The notes under the pieces: model-generated | The model's input: only the letters and a program-made list of their open reading frames with translations | Databases searched by the model: none | What the model was told of the DNA's origin: nothing | Shown: piece by piece, positions 23,358-34,115 of the stretch | Position numbering within the stretch: the stretch's first letter is position 1 | Layout: each line of letters starts with the position of its first letter | Source of the DNA: Tubiluchus corallicola | Taxonomy: Eukaryota > Priapulida > Priapulimorpha > Priapulimorphida > Tubiluchidae | NCBI GenBank assembly: GCA_030141605.1 | Contig: JAQGDQ010000409.1 | Coordinates: forward strand, 124,616 to 188,615 | DNA: 64,000 bases | Direction: 5' to 3' | Made by a program: the position numbers and the translations under genes

Positions 23358-23880
23358 TTTACTCTTGAAAATATTGAAAGGAATATACTATTTTTTCAAA
23401 AATGACTCACGTGAAATAATTATTACGACATGAAAATAATTTCGTGTTCACGTGGTAGTTAAATGCAGTTCGCCATTTGTTAGTCAGATGGGCACTAGTG
23501 CCTGCATCTTAGGAACGCGTTGCACAAAAAACAGGCGCTGCATACCTCGCAGTTCAGAGATGTTTGGTTGTGATGTAAGCAATGCAGTAAACTTGAAATT
23601 TGAATTTGAAACTTAAAGTATGTGTATGACACTGAATATCTTACAGTGGCACTCCACTTCAGTTTTTACTTTCGCAAACACTTGCAACACGATTATGGTT
23701 TTTTGTGCTGTTGAAAATTATGTTCATTTGTGATGTCGTCAGTAATTGGCCTCGTCCGCCATTAATTAATTATCAGAAATATTTTGGCATTATAATAGGT
23801 GTCAAAATGTATATCATTATTGTATTTCAAAATGGGGTATGGCATGAAATGATATGAAAACTCATCCCGTTCCCTTTTAA
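23358..23880 (+). mobile_element. MITE family C, left-truncated copy fused to MITE D
   Basis: Begins 'ttgaaaatattgaaagga', runs through 'gttcgccatttgttagtcag' and ends CCCGTTCCCTTTTAA. The left terminus is missing because of the junction with the D element. Confidence 0.8.
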
Positions 23881-24496
23881 CTTTACATATCATCCCGAAA
23901 AGTATGTTGTTTGCTATAACTGTGAAACTCTGCTTAAGATTTTTTCTAGTTTTCTCTTCAATTCTTGTTCTCCTTTCCGTCAAAGTTCACCTCAGTGCCT
24001 CTAGTGTCAGAGTTGCACATCAGTTAGTAATTCAGACCTGTACATGACATATTCAACGTTGCTAGGGCAGCTGAGGACGCGTAGATGTGCTAATCACGAA
24101 TGATGTAAGACATTTCGCTTGAGTTACGTAACGATTAATTAATATGGAAGCCAAGCAGAAGGTCAATGGCCAGCAGGTTGTGTCATGTTGCGTTTTCGGT
24201 CATTGGCTACTTAATGAAGCCCAGGTATTGATTAGAATCGATGTGATTGTCCTCACTTGAACTTCACGAGGGTGGCTTCATTTCGCGTGCAATTGTCCAT
24301 ATCCTCCCAAGCCCGGAAGTAATTGCCACCTCTGGGCGGGGTGACAGTATTACAGTTGTAAGGCTTCAGTGGCTTTTGACATATTCTATTTTTGATCAGC
24401 ATCCTCTTGTCAGTGTGATTTAACTAGGCTTTGTTGGTAAAAAATTTGCTAATAAGCCTTTTCACAGTTCCAGCGATTGATGATGATCGTGAGAAG
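23881..24496. other. Intergenic with one GTTACGTAAC palindrome
   Basis: No gene. GTTACGTAAC at 24123-24132 is a perfect PAR/E4BP4-type bZIP site, far from the bZIP gene. Confidence 0.45.
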
Positions 24497-24740
24497 GTAA
24501 AAGGTTAAGTGGGCCAGAGAACGCATTTGTGTACACTTGACAACGCAGCCCATGCTATTGTAATAGTAACAGTTTTAACAGCTCGCTAGAACCTTACCCA
24601 GTTCATTTGTTCTTGTTCCTAAGCAAGATCCTGCTAGTAAATCACCGTACGCATAGACTACGCACAGATAATGCATAACTAAATTAAGTGAACGTAAAAC
24701 AACTGAAGTTACTGAACTGATGCGACAGACGGCTTTGCTT
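24497..24740 (+). repeat. Dispersed repeat H, copy 1
   Basis: About 240 bp shared with 44918-45150 in the same orientation: 'gcatttgtgtacacttgaca', 'gtaatagtaacagttttaac', 'gcaagatcctgctagtaaat' and 'cagacggctttgcttt'. Class unknown. Confidence 0.8.
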
Positions 24741-25060
24741 TACCCACGCGTTGCGTGACAGTTGTAGTTAAGACGTGTTGCTGTGGTACACTTAATCTTT
24801 GACCAACAGCAACAGCGTTTGCGCAGAACGAAAACTGTGATATGGCTTATTGGCCCCAACTTTGGAACCACCAAAATTCTTTATTTTGTGAGTTATAACA
24901 TCTGTCGCAGCTTAAGGATCGAGTCGGTGAATTTAACTTTAGGAAGTTTCAGCAGCTTTTGTTTTACTCTTGACTGTTGCCAATATGTATGAACCCTAAT
25001 TTTGTTTTTCATTCTGTCTGTCTTACTTCTGGAAATGGCAGTGCTGCTCGTTTAATCACC

Positions 25061-25137
25061 AAATTTACCATTAATCTGGGCAGCACCAACACAAGATTTT
25101 CTTCCTGGTGCTGTCCAGAGGCATACCAGTAGTCTCG
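25061..25137 (+). repeat. Hairpin-bearing direct repeat, copy 1
   Basis: The 77-bp block contains CAGCACCA ... TGGTGCTG (8-bp inverted arms, 17-nt loop) and ends 'gaggcataccagtagtctc'. A second copy is at 25315-25393. Confidence 0.85.
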
Positions 25138-25314
25138 CGGCTTAAAATTCTTAGTAGTCTTTTTTAATGTTTTAATTGTAAGCTTCTGACTGTGATGGAG
25201 TAAAATCCCAAACAGATATAGTTTGTAAATTAATACATTTGTGAGTAAGTGAGTGAAAAGAGATAGATAGAGAGAGAGAGATCATTTAATGCATTTCTGC
25301 TTTTGTTGTCAAAT

Positions 25315-25393
25315 TTCAATTTTACCATTAATCTGTGCAGCACCAACACAAAATCTTCTTCCTGGTGCTGTACAGAGGCATACCAGTAGTCTC
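25315..25393 (+). repeat. Hairpin-bearing direct repeat, copy 2
   Basis: Same block as 25061-25137 with a few substitutions. The 8-bp arms CAGCACCA/TGGTGCTG are intact while loop bases differ, so the stem is what is kept. Confidence 0.85.
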
Positions 25394-26439
25394 AATATAT
25401 ATTATAATTATATATTCATGTTTTCTGTTTAAAAATGTGTGTTAATTTAATGCTTTCTGTGTAAATTATCATTGTAAACCTGCATGCTCATGGTAAACCT
25501 AGCTGTAACTGTGACCGAGGTCGATTTACCATTGATCATTTATGATTTAGTTTCCCCATTATTTAAAACTGGGATAGTCATTTGTGAAGTCGCACTGAGT
25601 GTCCGGAAAAAGTTGCCAAATTTTTCTGTTGGTAGGGCATTATCACGCCACAACCGCTTTTATCTTTTATGAAAGGAAATGGCGGACGATCAGTGAATGA
25701 TTCACAGTATCAGTAACATTTTAAGTGTAATTCGGTGGTTATTTTGCTGCTAATTATTCGAACTGCTGTGAATAAGTTTCGTAAAAGCAGTGGAAATCGG
25801 ACTAATGGTTCAGAAGAGAATAAATGATTAATTTACATCATTATTAATTTTATCGAAGTATAGATTTTCATTAATTAACGAGTTGAATTCGGGCTGGTTG
25901 CATTTCATTCGTTCCTACTATTCGCACATTCGCTTGTTCCTTCTCACCATCTGTCGTCGTTTTAAGCCCCCCCCCTCTTAGTTTGTGATAGCTGGCTCCT
26001 TCGTTTCGCTATGGATATGACGCCCTTGGCTATTGACCTTATTCCCAACGATAACTCGACCCAGAAAATTATGCAAGTTTTTCCAATAATACGTAAAAAA
26101 GTGGAACATCTTGAAAAACCTGTTTGGTAATGGCGCATGTCACAGGTAATAACTAGAGAACAATTACTGACCCAGCTAATGTATGGTTTTCTAGGGTTGC
26201 GGGCAAATGTGAAGCGTGCTTTAAATAATAAGGGAAAATTCCCAGAGAAAATCTCGGGAAAGCGTTCTGTTTGACAGTAGTTTTTACTGATGAATAATGA
26301 GGCAGTGTTTTGAACACATGTTTTTGATGAAAATAATGAAAAGATTATACGAAGGAAAAAAAGGAGAAACTTGCATATCTTTGTTTTGTGATGGCAGCCG
26401 GCCAGAACTTTTGAAACCAAACATACGCTGTAATGAGGG
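25394..26439. other. Intergenic, nothing recognised
   Basis: About 1 kb. A 152-codon minus-strand frame (25962-26420) has no recognisable domain and ordinary AT-rich composition; treated as chance. Confidence 0.4.
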
Positions 26440-26512
26440 AAAAGCGGAAAAATCTTGGCGGATCCTGGATTTGAACCAGAAATCTTTGGATTAGATGATC
26501 AGTACTTTGCAT
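26440..26512 (-). repeat. tRNA-like (SINE-type) fragment
   Basis: The reverse complement carries CTGGTTCAAATCCAGG, a good T-arm and B-box with a paired stem. It is preceded by ATCTAATCCAAAGAT, an anticodon-arm-like hairpin that lacks U33. No proper D arm or acceptor stem, so a functional tRNA is unlikely. Confidence 0.45.
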
Positions 26513-26990
26513 TTGCATTGTAGAGAGTTATAAGTGATTACTGTGTGTTTTCATGTGAAAATACATATCTAGAATTAGCACATCATCCAACAGTTACCGT
26601 TTTCGGTTCAAAAGCTTTATTCACAATGAATGTTGAGAATAAAGATTCCCCGCATTGACCTTATAATTATAACCACAAATCTTTGGGTTAGATGATCAAT
26701 ACTTTTGGCTTACATTGTAGAGTTATAAGTGATTAGGGTGTGTTTTCATGTGAAAATACATGTTTAGAATTAACACAACTTCCAACAGTTACAGCTTCCG
26801 GTTCAAAACGTATACTCACTATAGAGGCCGAGAATAAAGATTCCCCGTATTGACGATACGGTGTGTTTTCATGCGAAAATACATGTCTAGAATTAACACA
26901 ACATCCAACAGTTGCAGTTTTCGGTTCAAAACCTAAGGCCGAGAATAAAGATTCCCCGTATTGTCCTTATAATTATCTGCCGCTTTTTGC
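26480..26990 (+). repeat. Degenerate tandem array including tRNA-like segment
   Basis: Three successive, progressively shorter copies of a unit holding 'gtgtgttttcatg', 'gaaaatacat', 'ccaacagtta', 'cggttcaaaa' and 'gagaataaagattccccg'. The first two copies also contain the 'aatctttgg(a/g)ttagatgat' tRNA-like piece. Confidence 0.85.
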
Positions 26991-27626
26991 GCTAACAGAG
27001 TTGACATCTTGCGTATAAACAAATTTCGTGCAGAGCCGTAATCCGCAATTAATTAATCCACGCGCCTGTTGAATTCTGTATTACTCGCACCATTCGTAAT
27101 CCCAGCAATCGTGTCGTAATCCGCGTAATCGTCAAAATCCGTCACACCGACACTGAGGTTAATTATCGATGATTTCTTTTCATCCATTAGGGGCGCTGCG
27201 ATCTACGCGGGGTTCCAAACAACAAACATTTTCTAAGCCTTCATGACAGAATCTCGACGCTCTGAATTATCTATTGCGATTATTATTTATTTATCCGCGT
27301 AAGATTTTTTCACTTAATGGTTCCGTTTTATCCCAGATATCCTACTTACCCCACTTATCCCCAGCTCACCTGGTTGTCTTGATCTACAAGTTGTTGTGTC
27401 AGGACAGATTGCTGAAGGGATATTACCCGATTATTACCTGACTGACGCATGTTTGCTGATTGAGTTTTGATTAGGTGTGGATTTTGTAATCAAGGATTTG
27501 TCACTTGCAGTCAGATTCGACCTCAATCATACAGGTATCTTCTAATGACGCCATCTTGGTTAACAAAAAGATTTATGCGAAAGTGTTATAAGTTGTATTA
27601 TCTAATTTTCATTAGTTTCAATCTGG
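26991..27626. other. Intergenic, nothing recognised
   Basis: About 640 bp between two tandem arrays. It holds several short 'ccgtaatc/cgcgtaatcg' motifs. Confidence 0.4.
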
Positions 27627-28090
27627 TAAGGGAGTTCAGTCAACAAGACGGTTTTCCTTGGTTCATTGAATCTGACACAATGTAGCATGTTCACACTGAA
27701 GTGGATTTCTTGGAGTTTTAGTCAAATTTCTCAGTTGTCTGATAAGGGAGTTCAGTCAACAAGACGGTTTTCCTTAGTTCATTGAATCTTGCATAATGTA
27801 GCATGTTCACACTGAAATGGATTTTTTGGAGCTTTAGTCAAATTTCTCAGTTGTCTGATAAGGGTGTTCAGTCAATAAGACGTTTTTCCTTAGTTCATTG
27901 AATCTTACATAATGTAGCATGTTCACACTGAAATGGATTTCTTGGAGTTTTAGTCAAATTTCTCAGTTGTCTGATAAGGGAGTTTAGTCAATAAGACGGT
28001 TTTCCTTAGTTCATTGAATCTTACATAATGTAGCATGTTCACACTGAAATGGATTTCTTGGAGTTTTAGGCAAATTTCTCATTTGTTTTT
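27627..28090 (+). repeat. 116-bp satellite-like array, four copies
   Basis: Copies start at 27627, 27743, 27859 and 27975 with exactly 116-bp spacing. They differ at only a few bases. The unit includes 'agtcaacaagacggttttcc' and 'tagcatgttcacactgaa'. Echoes of the last motif recur at 28241 and 28504. Confidence 0.95.
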
Positions 28091-29221
28091 GACATGATGC
28101 CATGACATGCTTTTGATATATATATTGTAACCAGTAATATTGTGCCAGGTATACCAGTAATATACGTAATCACTAATATAATTACGATATTCAATATCGT
28201 AACGTTGTATATCAGCCACACATTTCGCAGTGGTAGAAACAAAGCATGTTCACATTGAACAGGTTTACTGCACATAGTTACCCCTACCTGGTAATCACTG
28301 AGGTGATTAAGTAGGTTAATACGGTTGCCAAGACATGGACAAACCGTCTAGTTGAAAGAGTTGCGTTGTTAGTCCAAAAATCGTTTTAAATTTAGAAGTG
28401 ATGTTAGGTTTCTTACTTGAACTCTCTGCACACGCACGAACTTTCTACAGAGTTTGCTCATGTTACGTACGCTTGATGACTAGACACTATTGCTAACACC
28501 TTATTCACATTGAAGCAGTTTACGGAGTATGTTGTTTTGTTAACTCACTCACCTTTGCTGTTATATTTCTCGATCCGATCTTACCTAATTCATTCATAGT
28601 ACACCGAGATTTAAAGTGAGACGGTTTACTCAGCTTAGTTATTCAACTTTGTCTCTAATAGTCTATTCAATTGAGATAAATTCTCTTCGTAGAGGACGGC
28701 TTAGTATGGAGCACTTTGGTTTATGTAATCTTTCCATTCTTTTACCTGTGATTAATTACAGGTAACTGATAAGTTAGTGTTACCTGACTTGCACTCTGTG
28801 CACGTGGTCGTAAATATCAACGAATGCTTTAACAGTGCACGATTTCATCGTAATTTACTACCCAGAGTAGTAATGAAATTCGCTTGCACATTAATACCAG
28901 TGAAGTAACGTAGGAGTCCTTAATACGTTAAGAGCGTTTTTGGCTTTGGGGCTAAATACTGGCATTACCTGTTAAGCTTTGCTAACAATCTGTCACTTAG
29001 TTCTGTCTTTAGCAATAACTCAGGGATATTACTAACGTATAGTAAGCTTGTTATGATGTGATATTTACATAATGCTATTGAGAGCTGGAGGATAATGGCA
29101 TTGATAGTGCAAAGAGCAAAGACAAAGACGTAAATCTTCTGTAACAACTTCACAAAGGATTCTATTCTCCTTCTAATAACACTCCAGTAAGAAAGAAGCC
29201 AGTTACCTTTTGTGTTTAGTT
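28091..29221. other. Intergenic with short palindrome
   Basis: No gene supported. ACGATATTCAATATCGT at 28184-28200 is a perfect inverted repeat. Motifs related to the 116-bp satellite occur sporadically. Confidence 0.45.
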
Positions 29222-29590
29222 AAAACAACGCAACTTTATTAAAACTTTTACATTAAAATGTTAGAATCATGCCAAACGTTTCGACTAGCTGCTGCTGTCA
29301 TCATCAGTGGTAAATTTACAAACATACAACCAGTTTATATAGGCAGAGCTTGTTATGCACTAACTAAGTAATTAACAGAGAATTATTAAATGAAATTATT
29401 AAAATCAGCTTTGCGGTCTGAGGCGTAAATATGGTCGTTAATGAGGGATTGAGGAGAATTTTTAATTTTTTGCCAGTTCTAGACGAAATACCTAAATCTT
29501 CACAAACCGTCCAGATCGAGGAGAATTTTTTAATTTGTTGCCAGTCGAAATACCCAAATGTTCACATATTCTTGCTTTAAAGTGTTTGAC
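29222..29590 (-). mobile_element. Penelope-like element remnant, minus copy
   Basis: Read on the minus strand it mirrors the plus copy at 29591-30236: an ISSRTGKKLK peptide, then 'gcctatataaactggttg', 'atgatgacagcagcagctag' and 'cgaaacgtttggc'. The frame breaks soon after the peptide. Its inner edge overlaps a second inverted copy of the 'gaggagaattttttaa' block. Confidence 0.7.
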
Positions 29591-30236
29591 TGTTTTGTGA
29601 GGAGTTGGGTATTTCGTCTAGAACTGGTAAAAAATTAAAAAATTCTCCTCAATCCAGCATTAATGACCATATTTGTGCCTCTGGCCGCAAAGCTGATTTT
29701 AATAATTTCAGCATTGTGAGCAGAGCTACAAATAACTGGGACTTATTAATAAAAAAAGTTTATCTATGCACCCTAATAACCTTTTTCTTGATGTGCACAG
29801 TAGTTCAATTCCTTTAACTTTTTTTTCAAACACCTAGCTATTTGTTACTGTAACAATTTCTTTTCTACAGAGGGTTGTTTACCTGTTTGTTACCAGAAAG
29901 TTACCTGTTTGGCTTTTGTAGATACATAATTAGTGCATAAGTTACTGTATCAATTTCTTTTCTACTGGTCTGTTTAATCATTATTTATTTGGCTTTTGCT
30001 AATACATAATTAGTGTTTGATTTACTATATCAATTTCTTTATTGGTCTGTTTATTCATTACCTATTTGGCTTCTGTTAACTACTTAATTAGTGCATAATA
30101 GGCTCTGCCTGTATGAACTGGTTGTTTGTTTGTAAATTTGCCACTGGTGATGACAGCAGCTGTCTATCAAAGCGTTTGGCTTGATTTTAACTTTTTAATG
30201 TAAAAGTTTTAATAGAGTTGTGTTGTTTTTAATTAT
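29591..30236 (+). mobile_element. Penelope-like element remnant, plus copy
   Basis: The frame at 29605-29817 reads GISSRTGKKLKNSPQSSIND, then GRKADFNNFSIV and NNWDLLIKK. This follows the pattern of the C-terminal endonuclease region of Penelope-like ORFs (SxRTGKxL...SAIxDHI...FxI...LLI). A 3' region with three diverged units of about 85 bp (29830-30110) follows. It ends in the 'tgatgacagcagct...gtttggc' terminal block that is inverted at 29271-29312. Head-to-head partial copies are common for this class. Truncated and inactive. Confidence 0.75.
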
Positions 30237-30309
30237 AAGTTCTTTGAAAATAAGATAGTGCTCTTCTGAGATTTGCCATGGTCGTAATCATAAAAAAAGT
30301 TAAAATGCC

Positions 30310-30385
30310 TCTCGATTCCTTTCAAAGATCTTGAAAGATGTAGCTAGGATCTTGAAAGAGCTTGAAATTCTTTCAAGATCTTAAC
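30310..30385 (+). repeat. Short palindromic cluster
   Basis: Four copies of CTTGAAAG or its complement (for example agatcttgaaag and ctttcaagatctt) in 75 bp can form alternative hairpins just upstream of the hammerhead-like motif. Confidence 0.7.
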
Positions 30386-30404
30386 TGTATCTAATCGATG
30401 TCAA

Positions 30405-30432
30405 CTGATGAGGTCCGAGAGGACGAAAGCTC
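30405..30432 (+). ncRNA. Hammerhead-ribozyme-like core
   Basis: CTGATGA (30405-30411), one extra G, GTCC-GAGA-GGAC stem II with a GNRA tetraloop (30413-30424), then GAAA (30425-30428) followed by GCTC. These are the catalytic-core boxes of a hammerhead in the right order. Departures are the inserted G before stem II, an almost absent stem III (AGCU could pair only between two copies) and a poor stem I. It sits 170 bp from a Penelope-like element, a class known to carry such motifs. Activity not shown. Confidence 0.45.
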
Positions 30433-30815
30433 CTGAAGCAAAAATAAAGAATTTTTTGAGATTTGTGGGCATTTTAACTCCTTTTACGATTATAAATACT
30501 TTACCTCTTTTCCCCCTTCCCGTCTTCGCGTATTGGTCGGTCAAAGAAAAAATAAACCAGCAGTTTTTGACTCGTGGTTTCTTTTTTGCAGGTTTATTGA
30601 GAAAAGTTTTCTGAAGTAATATGGCGCTTAATTTCTGTTCGTCTCTAATCAAATTTGCCAGAATCAGTTATCTAATGAGTAAGTACGGGATTTTATTATA
30701 CACTAGACGATTGTCACCTTTAGCAAGCTTGTTGCAAAGTACAAAAGTCATTTTTGCTTTAATTACCTATTGTTCTCATAGCTTAGCACAAAATGAAACT
30801 GAAATTTCAATATCA

Positions 30816-31016
30816 TTAAAGGAAACAGCATGCCATTTAGCATGTTGGGTTTATTTTATTGTTATTACTTAAACTTAAAGTAACACAACGAAGAACTATA
30901 TAGATTACATAGTGGCTTTGGCAGAGGGTAAAGCAATCATACTTCTTGCCAAATATAATTTTGTCTAGGTGTTTCGTACAGTATAGCTAAAAGTTGTACA
31001 AAATGCATAAAGCCAG
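30816..31016 (+). mobile_element. MITE family G, fragment
   Basis: Left end TTAAAGGAAACAGCATG and 'ttagcatgttgggtttattt' match the start of the full copy at 31142. Similarity fades after about 70 bp, so the right border is approximate. Confidence 0.5.
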
Positions 31017-31141
31017 TTAAATTAAAATGTTAATCAAGTCGCGAGTAAGCCAATAAACTGTTTTTTGCATTGCAACCCAAGCATAGCATTTTGTTGGCTA
31101 TGTCTAACCGATACTGTGTGTTATAAATGTAATTGGTCAGA

Positions 31142-31663
31142 TTAAAGGAAAAGACAAGTAAATTAGCATGTTGAGTTTATTTTACTGTTATCACAAATTT
31201 AGAAAACTGTAACAGAGATATTTACAAAAAGCTCTCTATAAGGCATAAAGTTAATTTATACTGCTGCTATGTAGAACTTTTCAACTGCGATGGTGGCCGC
31301 CATTCACTTGAAGATTGTGACGTAACTGGTGGAGTTCGTGACTCTGTGCTACTTAACTAATTCAAATTTCTGCAGCTTACCCAATGTTCATGCCAAAACA
31401 TAACAAAATTATCTATCTGATTTTTTTCAAAAAAGTTATTATACTTTGACGGAAGTTGACAGTGCGCTACTTTTCTTCAGTCGATGAATGACGTCACTGA
31501 AGGTTCAAAATGGGACCACTCAAACGTGAAGTGATCGTGATACTAAAATGATTTTACTAATTACACGGGGTGTTTATCATACTCTTCTTACTAAATTCTT
31601 CTAACATTTTTGGGAAACATTGAAATAATCCCAACTTCCCATAAGGCTTTGTCTTTCCTTTAA
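31142..31663 (+). mobile_element. TTAA-bounded MITE family G, full-length copy
   Basis: Left end TTAAAGGAAAAGACAAG, right end CTTTGTCTTTCCTTTAA: inverted termini of about 17 bp with TTAA borders. Noncoding 522 bp. It contains a perfect CRE palindrome TGACGTCA (31489-31496). Confidence 0.88.
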
Positions 31664-31829
31664 TAAATTGTGCAAAAGCCAGCCTGTAAAATTGGCTTCC
31701 ATCATTGGAGAAAAAAGAAATGCGGTAGAATATTTCTAAAAATGACTGTTGTATATTTATTACGTTCTGACTACTAGGCAGCACCTGCTCCTCAGGCAAA
31801 TAAGCAAAATATTTTTAATTTTTTCAAAA

Positions 31830-32370
31830 GAGATTATTATTGTTGTTGTTGTCATCGTCATCGTCATCATCGTCGTCATCATTGTTGTTACCATTTATTC
31901 ATACTTGGGTACTATACAAAATTAGGTACAAGGATTAGTCATAAATAACAATATCTAAATAATTAATAAAATAATAATGGTTAATTTAAAAAGACGACAT
32001 TACTTTAAAAATTAATGTCATAGTAATAGACCTATAACATATAAACTTGTTACCCATAATCAAGTGTATGTACAAACTATCTATAACATAACATTTTCTA
32101 ACAGTCAAGTAAAATACAACTAGTTACAGCAAATACGAATTAGTATAGAAATTTGCTTTTATGTTTCAAGAAAGTTGTTATTTGTTTCGATACCTTGTAT
32201 TGTATCTCTGACAATTGAACAACTTGTTTCTCATCTTGGTTATAAGATTTCCCAATTATACAATGCATTAAATGTTTCAAATCATGACAGTTCAAATTAT
32301 TATTATGTTTATAAAGTATTAACTGCAAGTTGTAGCCAAAAATATGATATATGATTTTAAGTCTCATTAA
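31830..32370 (-). mobile_element. Probable LINE 3' end with (TNA)n tail
   Basis: An (ATT/GTT/TCG/TCA)n tract at 31830-31890 is followed on the minus strand by an AT-rich region with 'aataaatgg' next to the tail. A 75-codon frame further in (32140-32367) has a His/Cys pair (CHDLKHLMHC). Only tail architecture supports the call. Confidence 0.35.
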
Positions 32371-32374
32371 GGTT

Positions 32375-32377
32375 TTA

Positions 32378-32442
<65 letters not shown>

Positions 32443-32451
32443 CTCGCTCTG

Positions 32452-32502
<51 letters not shown>

Positions 32503-32588
32503 TTCTTTCTCTCTGTCGGTCTCTCTCTCGCCCTCTTTCTATCTCTCTCCATCCCTCTCTCTCGCTGTCTCTCTCTCTCTCTCTGTCG

Positions 32589-32644
<56 letters not shown>

Positions 32645-32678
32645 TACTCTCTCTCTCACTCTATCTCCTCTCATCTCA
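32375..32678 (+). repeat. (CT)n tract, 300 bp
   Basis: Mainly CT dinucleotides interrupted by G and A. Open frames on both strands through it are low-complexity artefacts. Confidence 0.95.
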
Positions 32679-33823
32679 TTTTTCATAATTTATCGCTTGT
32701 TTACATTAGCTTCTTGACAATAGTGACCAACAAAACACCGTGTCAACAACGTGGACAAAGCAAACCAACTGTTCTCTCTTCTCTTGTGCCACTCATGGTC
32801 AACACAGGTTGTAGGGCGACCTGTTTAACTAGTATTATTACTCGTGCTTGCATTCATCTATTATTTGTGCAGTTATTGCATGATGACACGTCACGGTATG
32901 TATTGACTATTGGGACAAGGCTGGTCATCTAACTCCTTGCATGCAACCATGACATAACCACACTGTCGCCATTCATTAGTGGACGTGTAGGTCAATATGT
33001 GAAACAATGATGTCATGATAATGCACAATGCTCGCCGCAGAGTGGCGCATTTATAATGCATGAGCTTATTGGGTATTGTGTCATATGTTTACTTGTGCGT
33101 CAACAATCGGTAACTGCTACCTGTAGATTTGTCAAGGGGAAATGAAGCCGTGCCCGTAGACTCACTTTTGCCATCTTTACTTTACTGAACAATGAACAGT
33201 TTTGCTCAAAACGAAAATTTTATGATATAAATGGGTTTGCCACTTCACGACGAAAAATAGTTCGTTTTCCACTGGTCATGCGGAAACCGATGGTCAGTGT
33301 TATCCAAAGCTGCTTTTGTAGCAGTGGCACAACTTTTTATGAGGGTTTTCGCAGATGACCTCCTTACGGTTTCTGAGGAAGAGTGTGGACGTCATTTCGC
33401 ACAAAATAGCTTTGAATGCAATATAATCATTTAAGATCTAAATAAATTAATATTTAAATGCTGTTTTCAGGTTATTCAATAAGCTAAAGTTTAATTAGAA
33501 TGCCTGTTAAGTGAAAAAGAAAATTTAACAGAATTATAATATTAATAATTAAAAAATGTAAAAGATGAGAATAATAAATGGTGTGATAATAGAATAATAA
33601 CACTTTCAGTCAAATTAACAAAAGAATAATAAAACAGAGGAAAATTATAAATAGTATATTACAAGAGAACACTAATATTAATTACAATGGAAAGAGGGGA
33701 ATAGTAAGTAGTATAGCGTAACAGAATAATGCTTATAATGAACTATAGTATTTACGATGACAAAATAGTGATATAAAAATAACAAATAAGTGACAAAGAA
33801 GTAGCGTCATAAAGTAGATAAGA
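32679..33823. other. Intergenic, nothing recognised
   Basis: About 1.1 kb. The last 400 bp is very AT-rich with many 'aataat' words. No gene supported. Confidence 0.45.
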
Positions 33824-34025
33824 TTCAGATCACCAATGATTTGAAATTGTAACGGCAACGGCAAGAATACTAAATGGCAAAATCCAATCTTCAGATCATC
33901 AATGATTTGAAATTGTAACGGCAACGGCAACGGCGAGAATACTAACTGGCAAAACCTAAAATTCAGATTATCACTGATTTGCATTTGTAACGGTAACGGC
34001 AAGAGTACTGAAAGACAAAACCCAA
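33824..34025 (+). repeat. 66/72-bp tandem repeat upstream of MRPS12
   Basis: Three copies, beginning at 33824, 33890 and 33962. Each holds 'tgatttgaaattgtaacggc' followed by two or three AACGGC hexamers; the 6-bp length difference is one extra hexamer. The array ends about 90 bp before the proposed MRPS12 start codon, in the likely promoter. Confidence 0.9.
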
Positions 34026-34115
34026 TTTTGTCCTGGGTTAGGACTAAACTATAGAATATACTATATACAACATGTTTTATACAATCATACGGTTTGGAGA
34101 GAACCAATTACGCTA

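Noticed and set aside
25962-26420. 152-codon minus-strand frame
   Set aside because: No recognisable domain, starts in an isolated GC-poor region, no neighbouring exon or conserved motif; could be chance at this length.
26440-26512. Functional tRNA gene on the minus strand
   Set aside because: Good T arm but no D arm, no acceptor stem pairing and no U33 in the anticodon loop.
32351-32932. 193-codon Ser/Leu-rich frame
   Set aside because: Mostly (CT)n; the non-repeat tail shows no recognisable domain.
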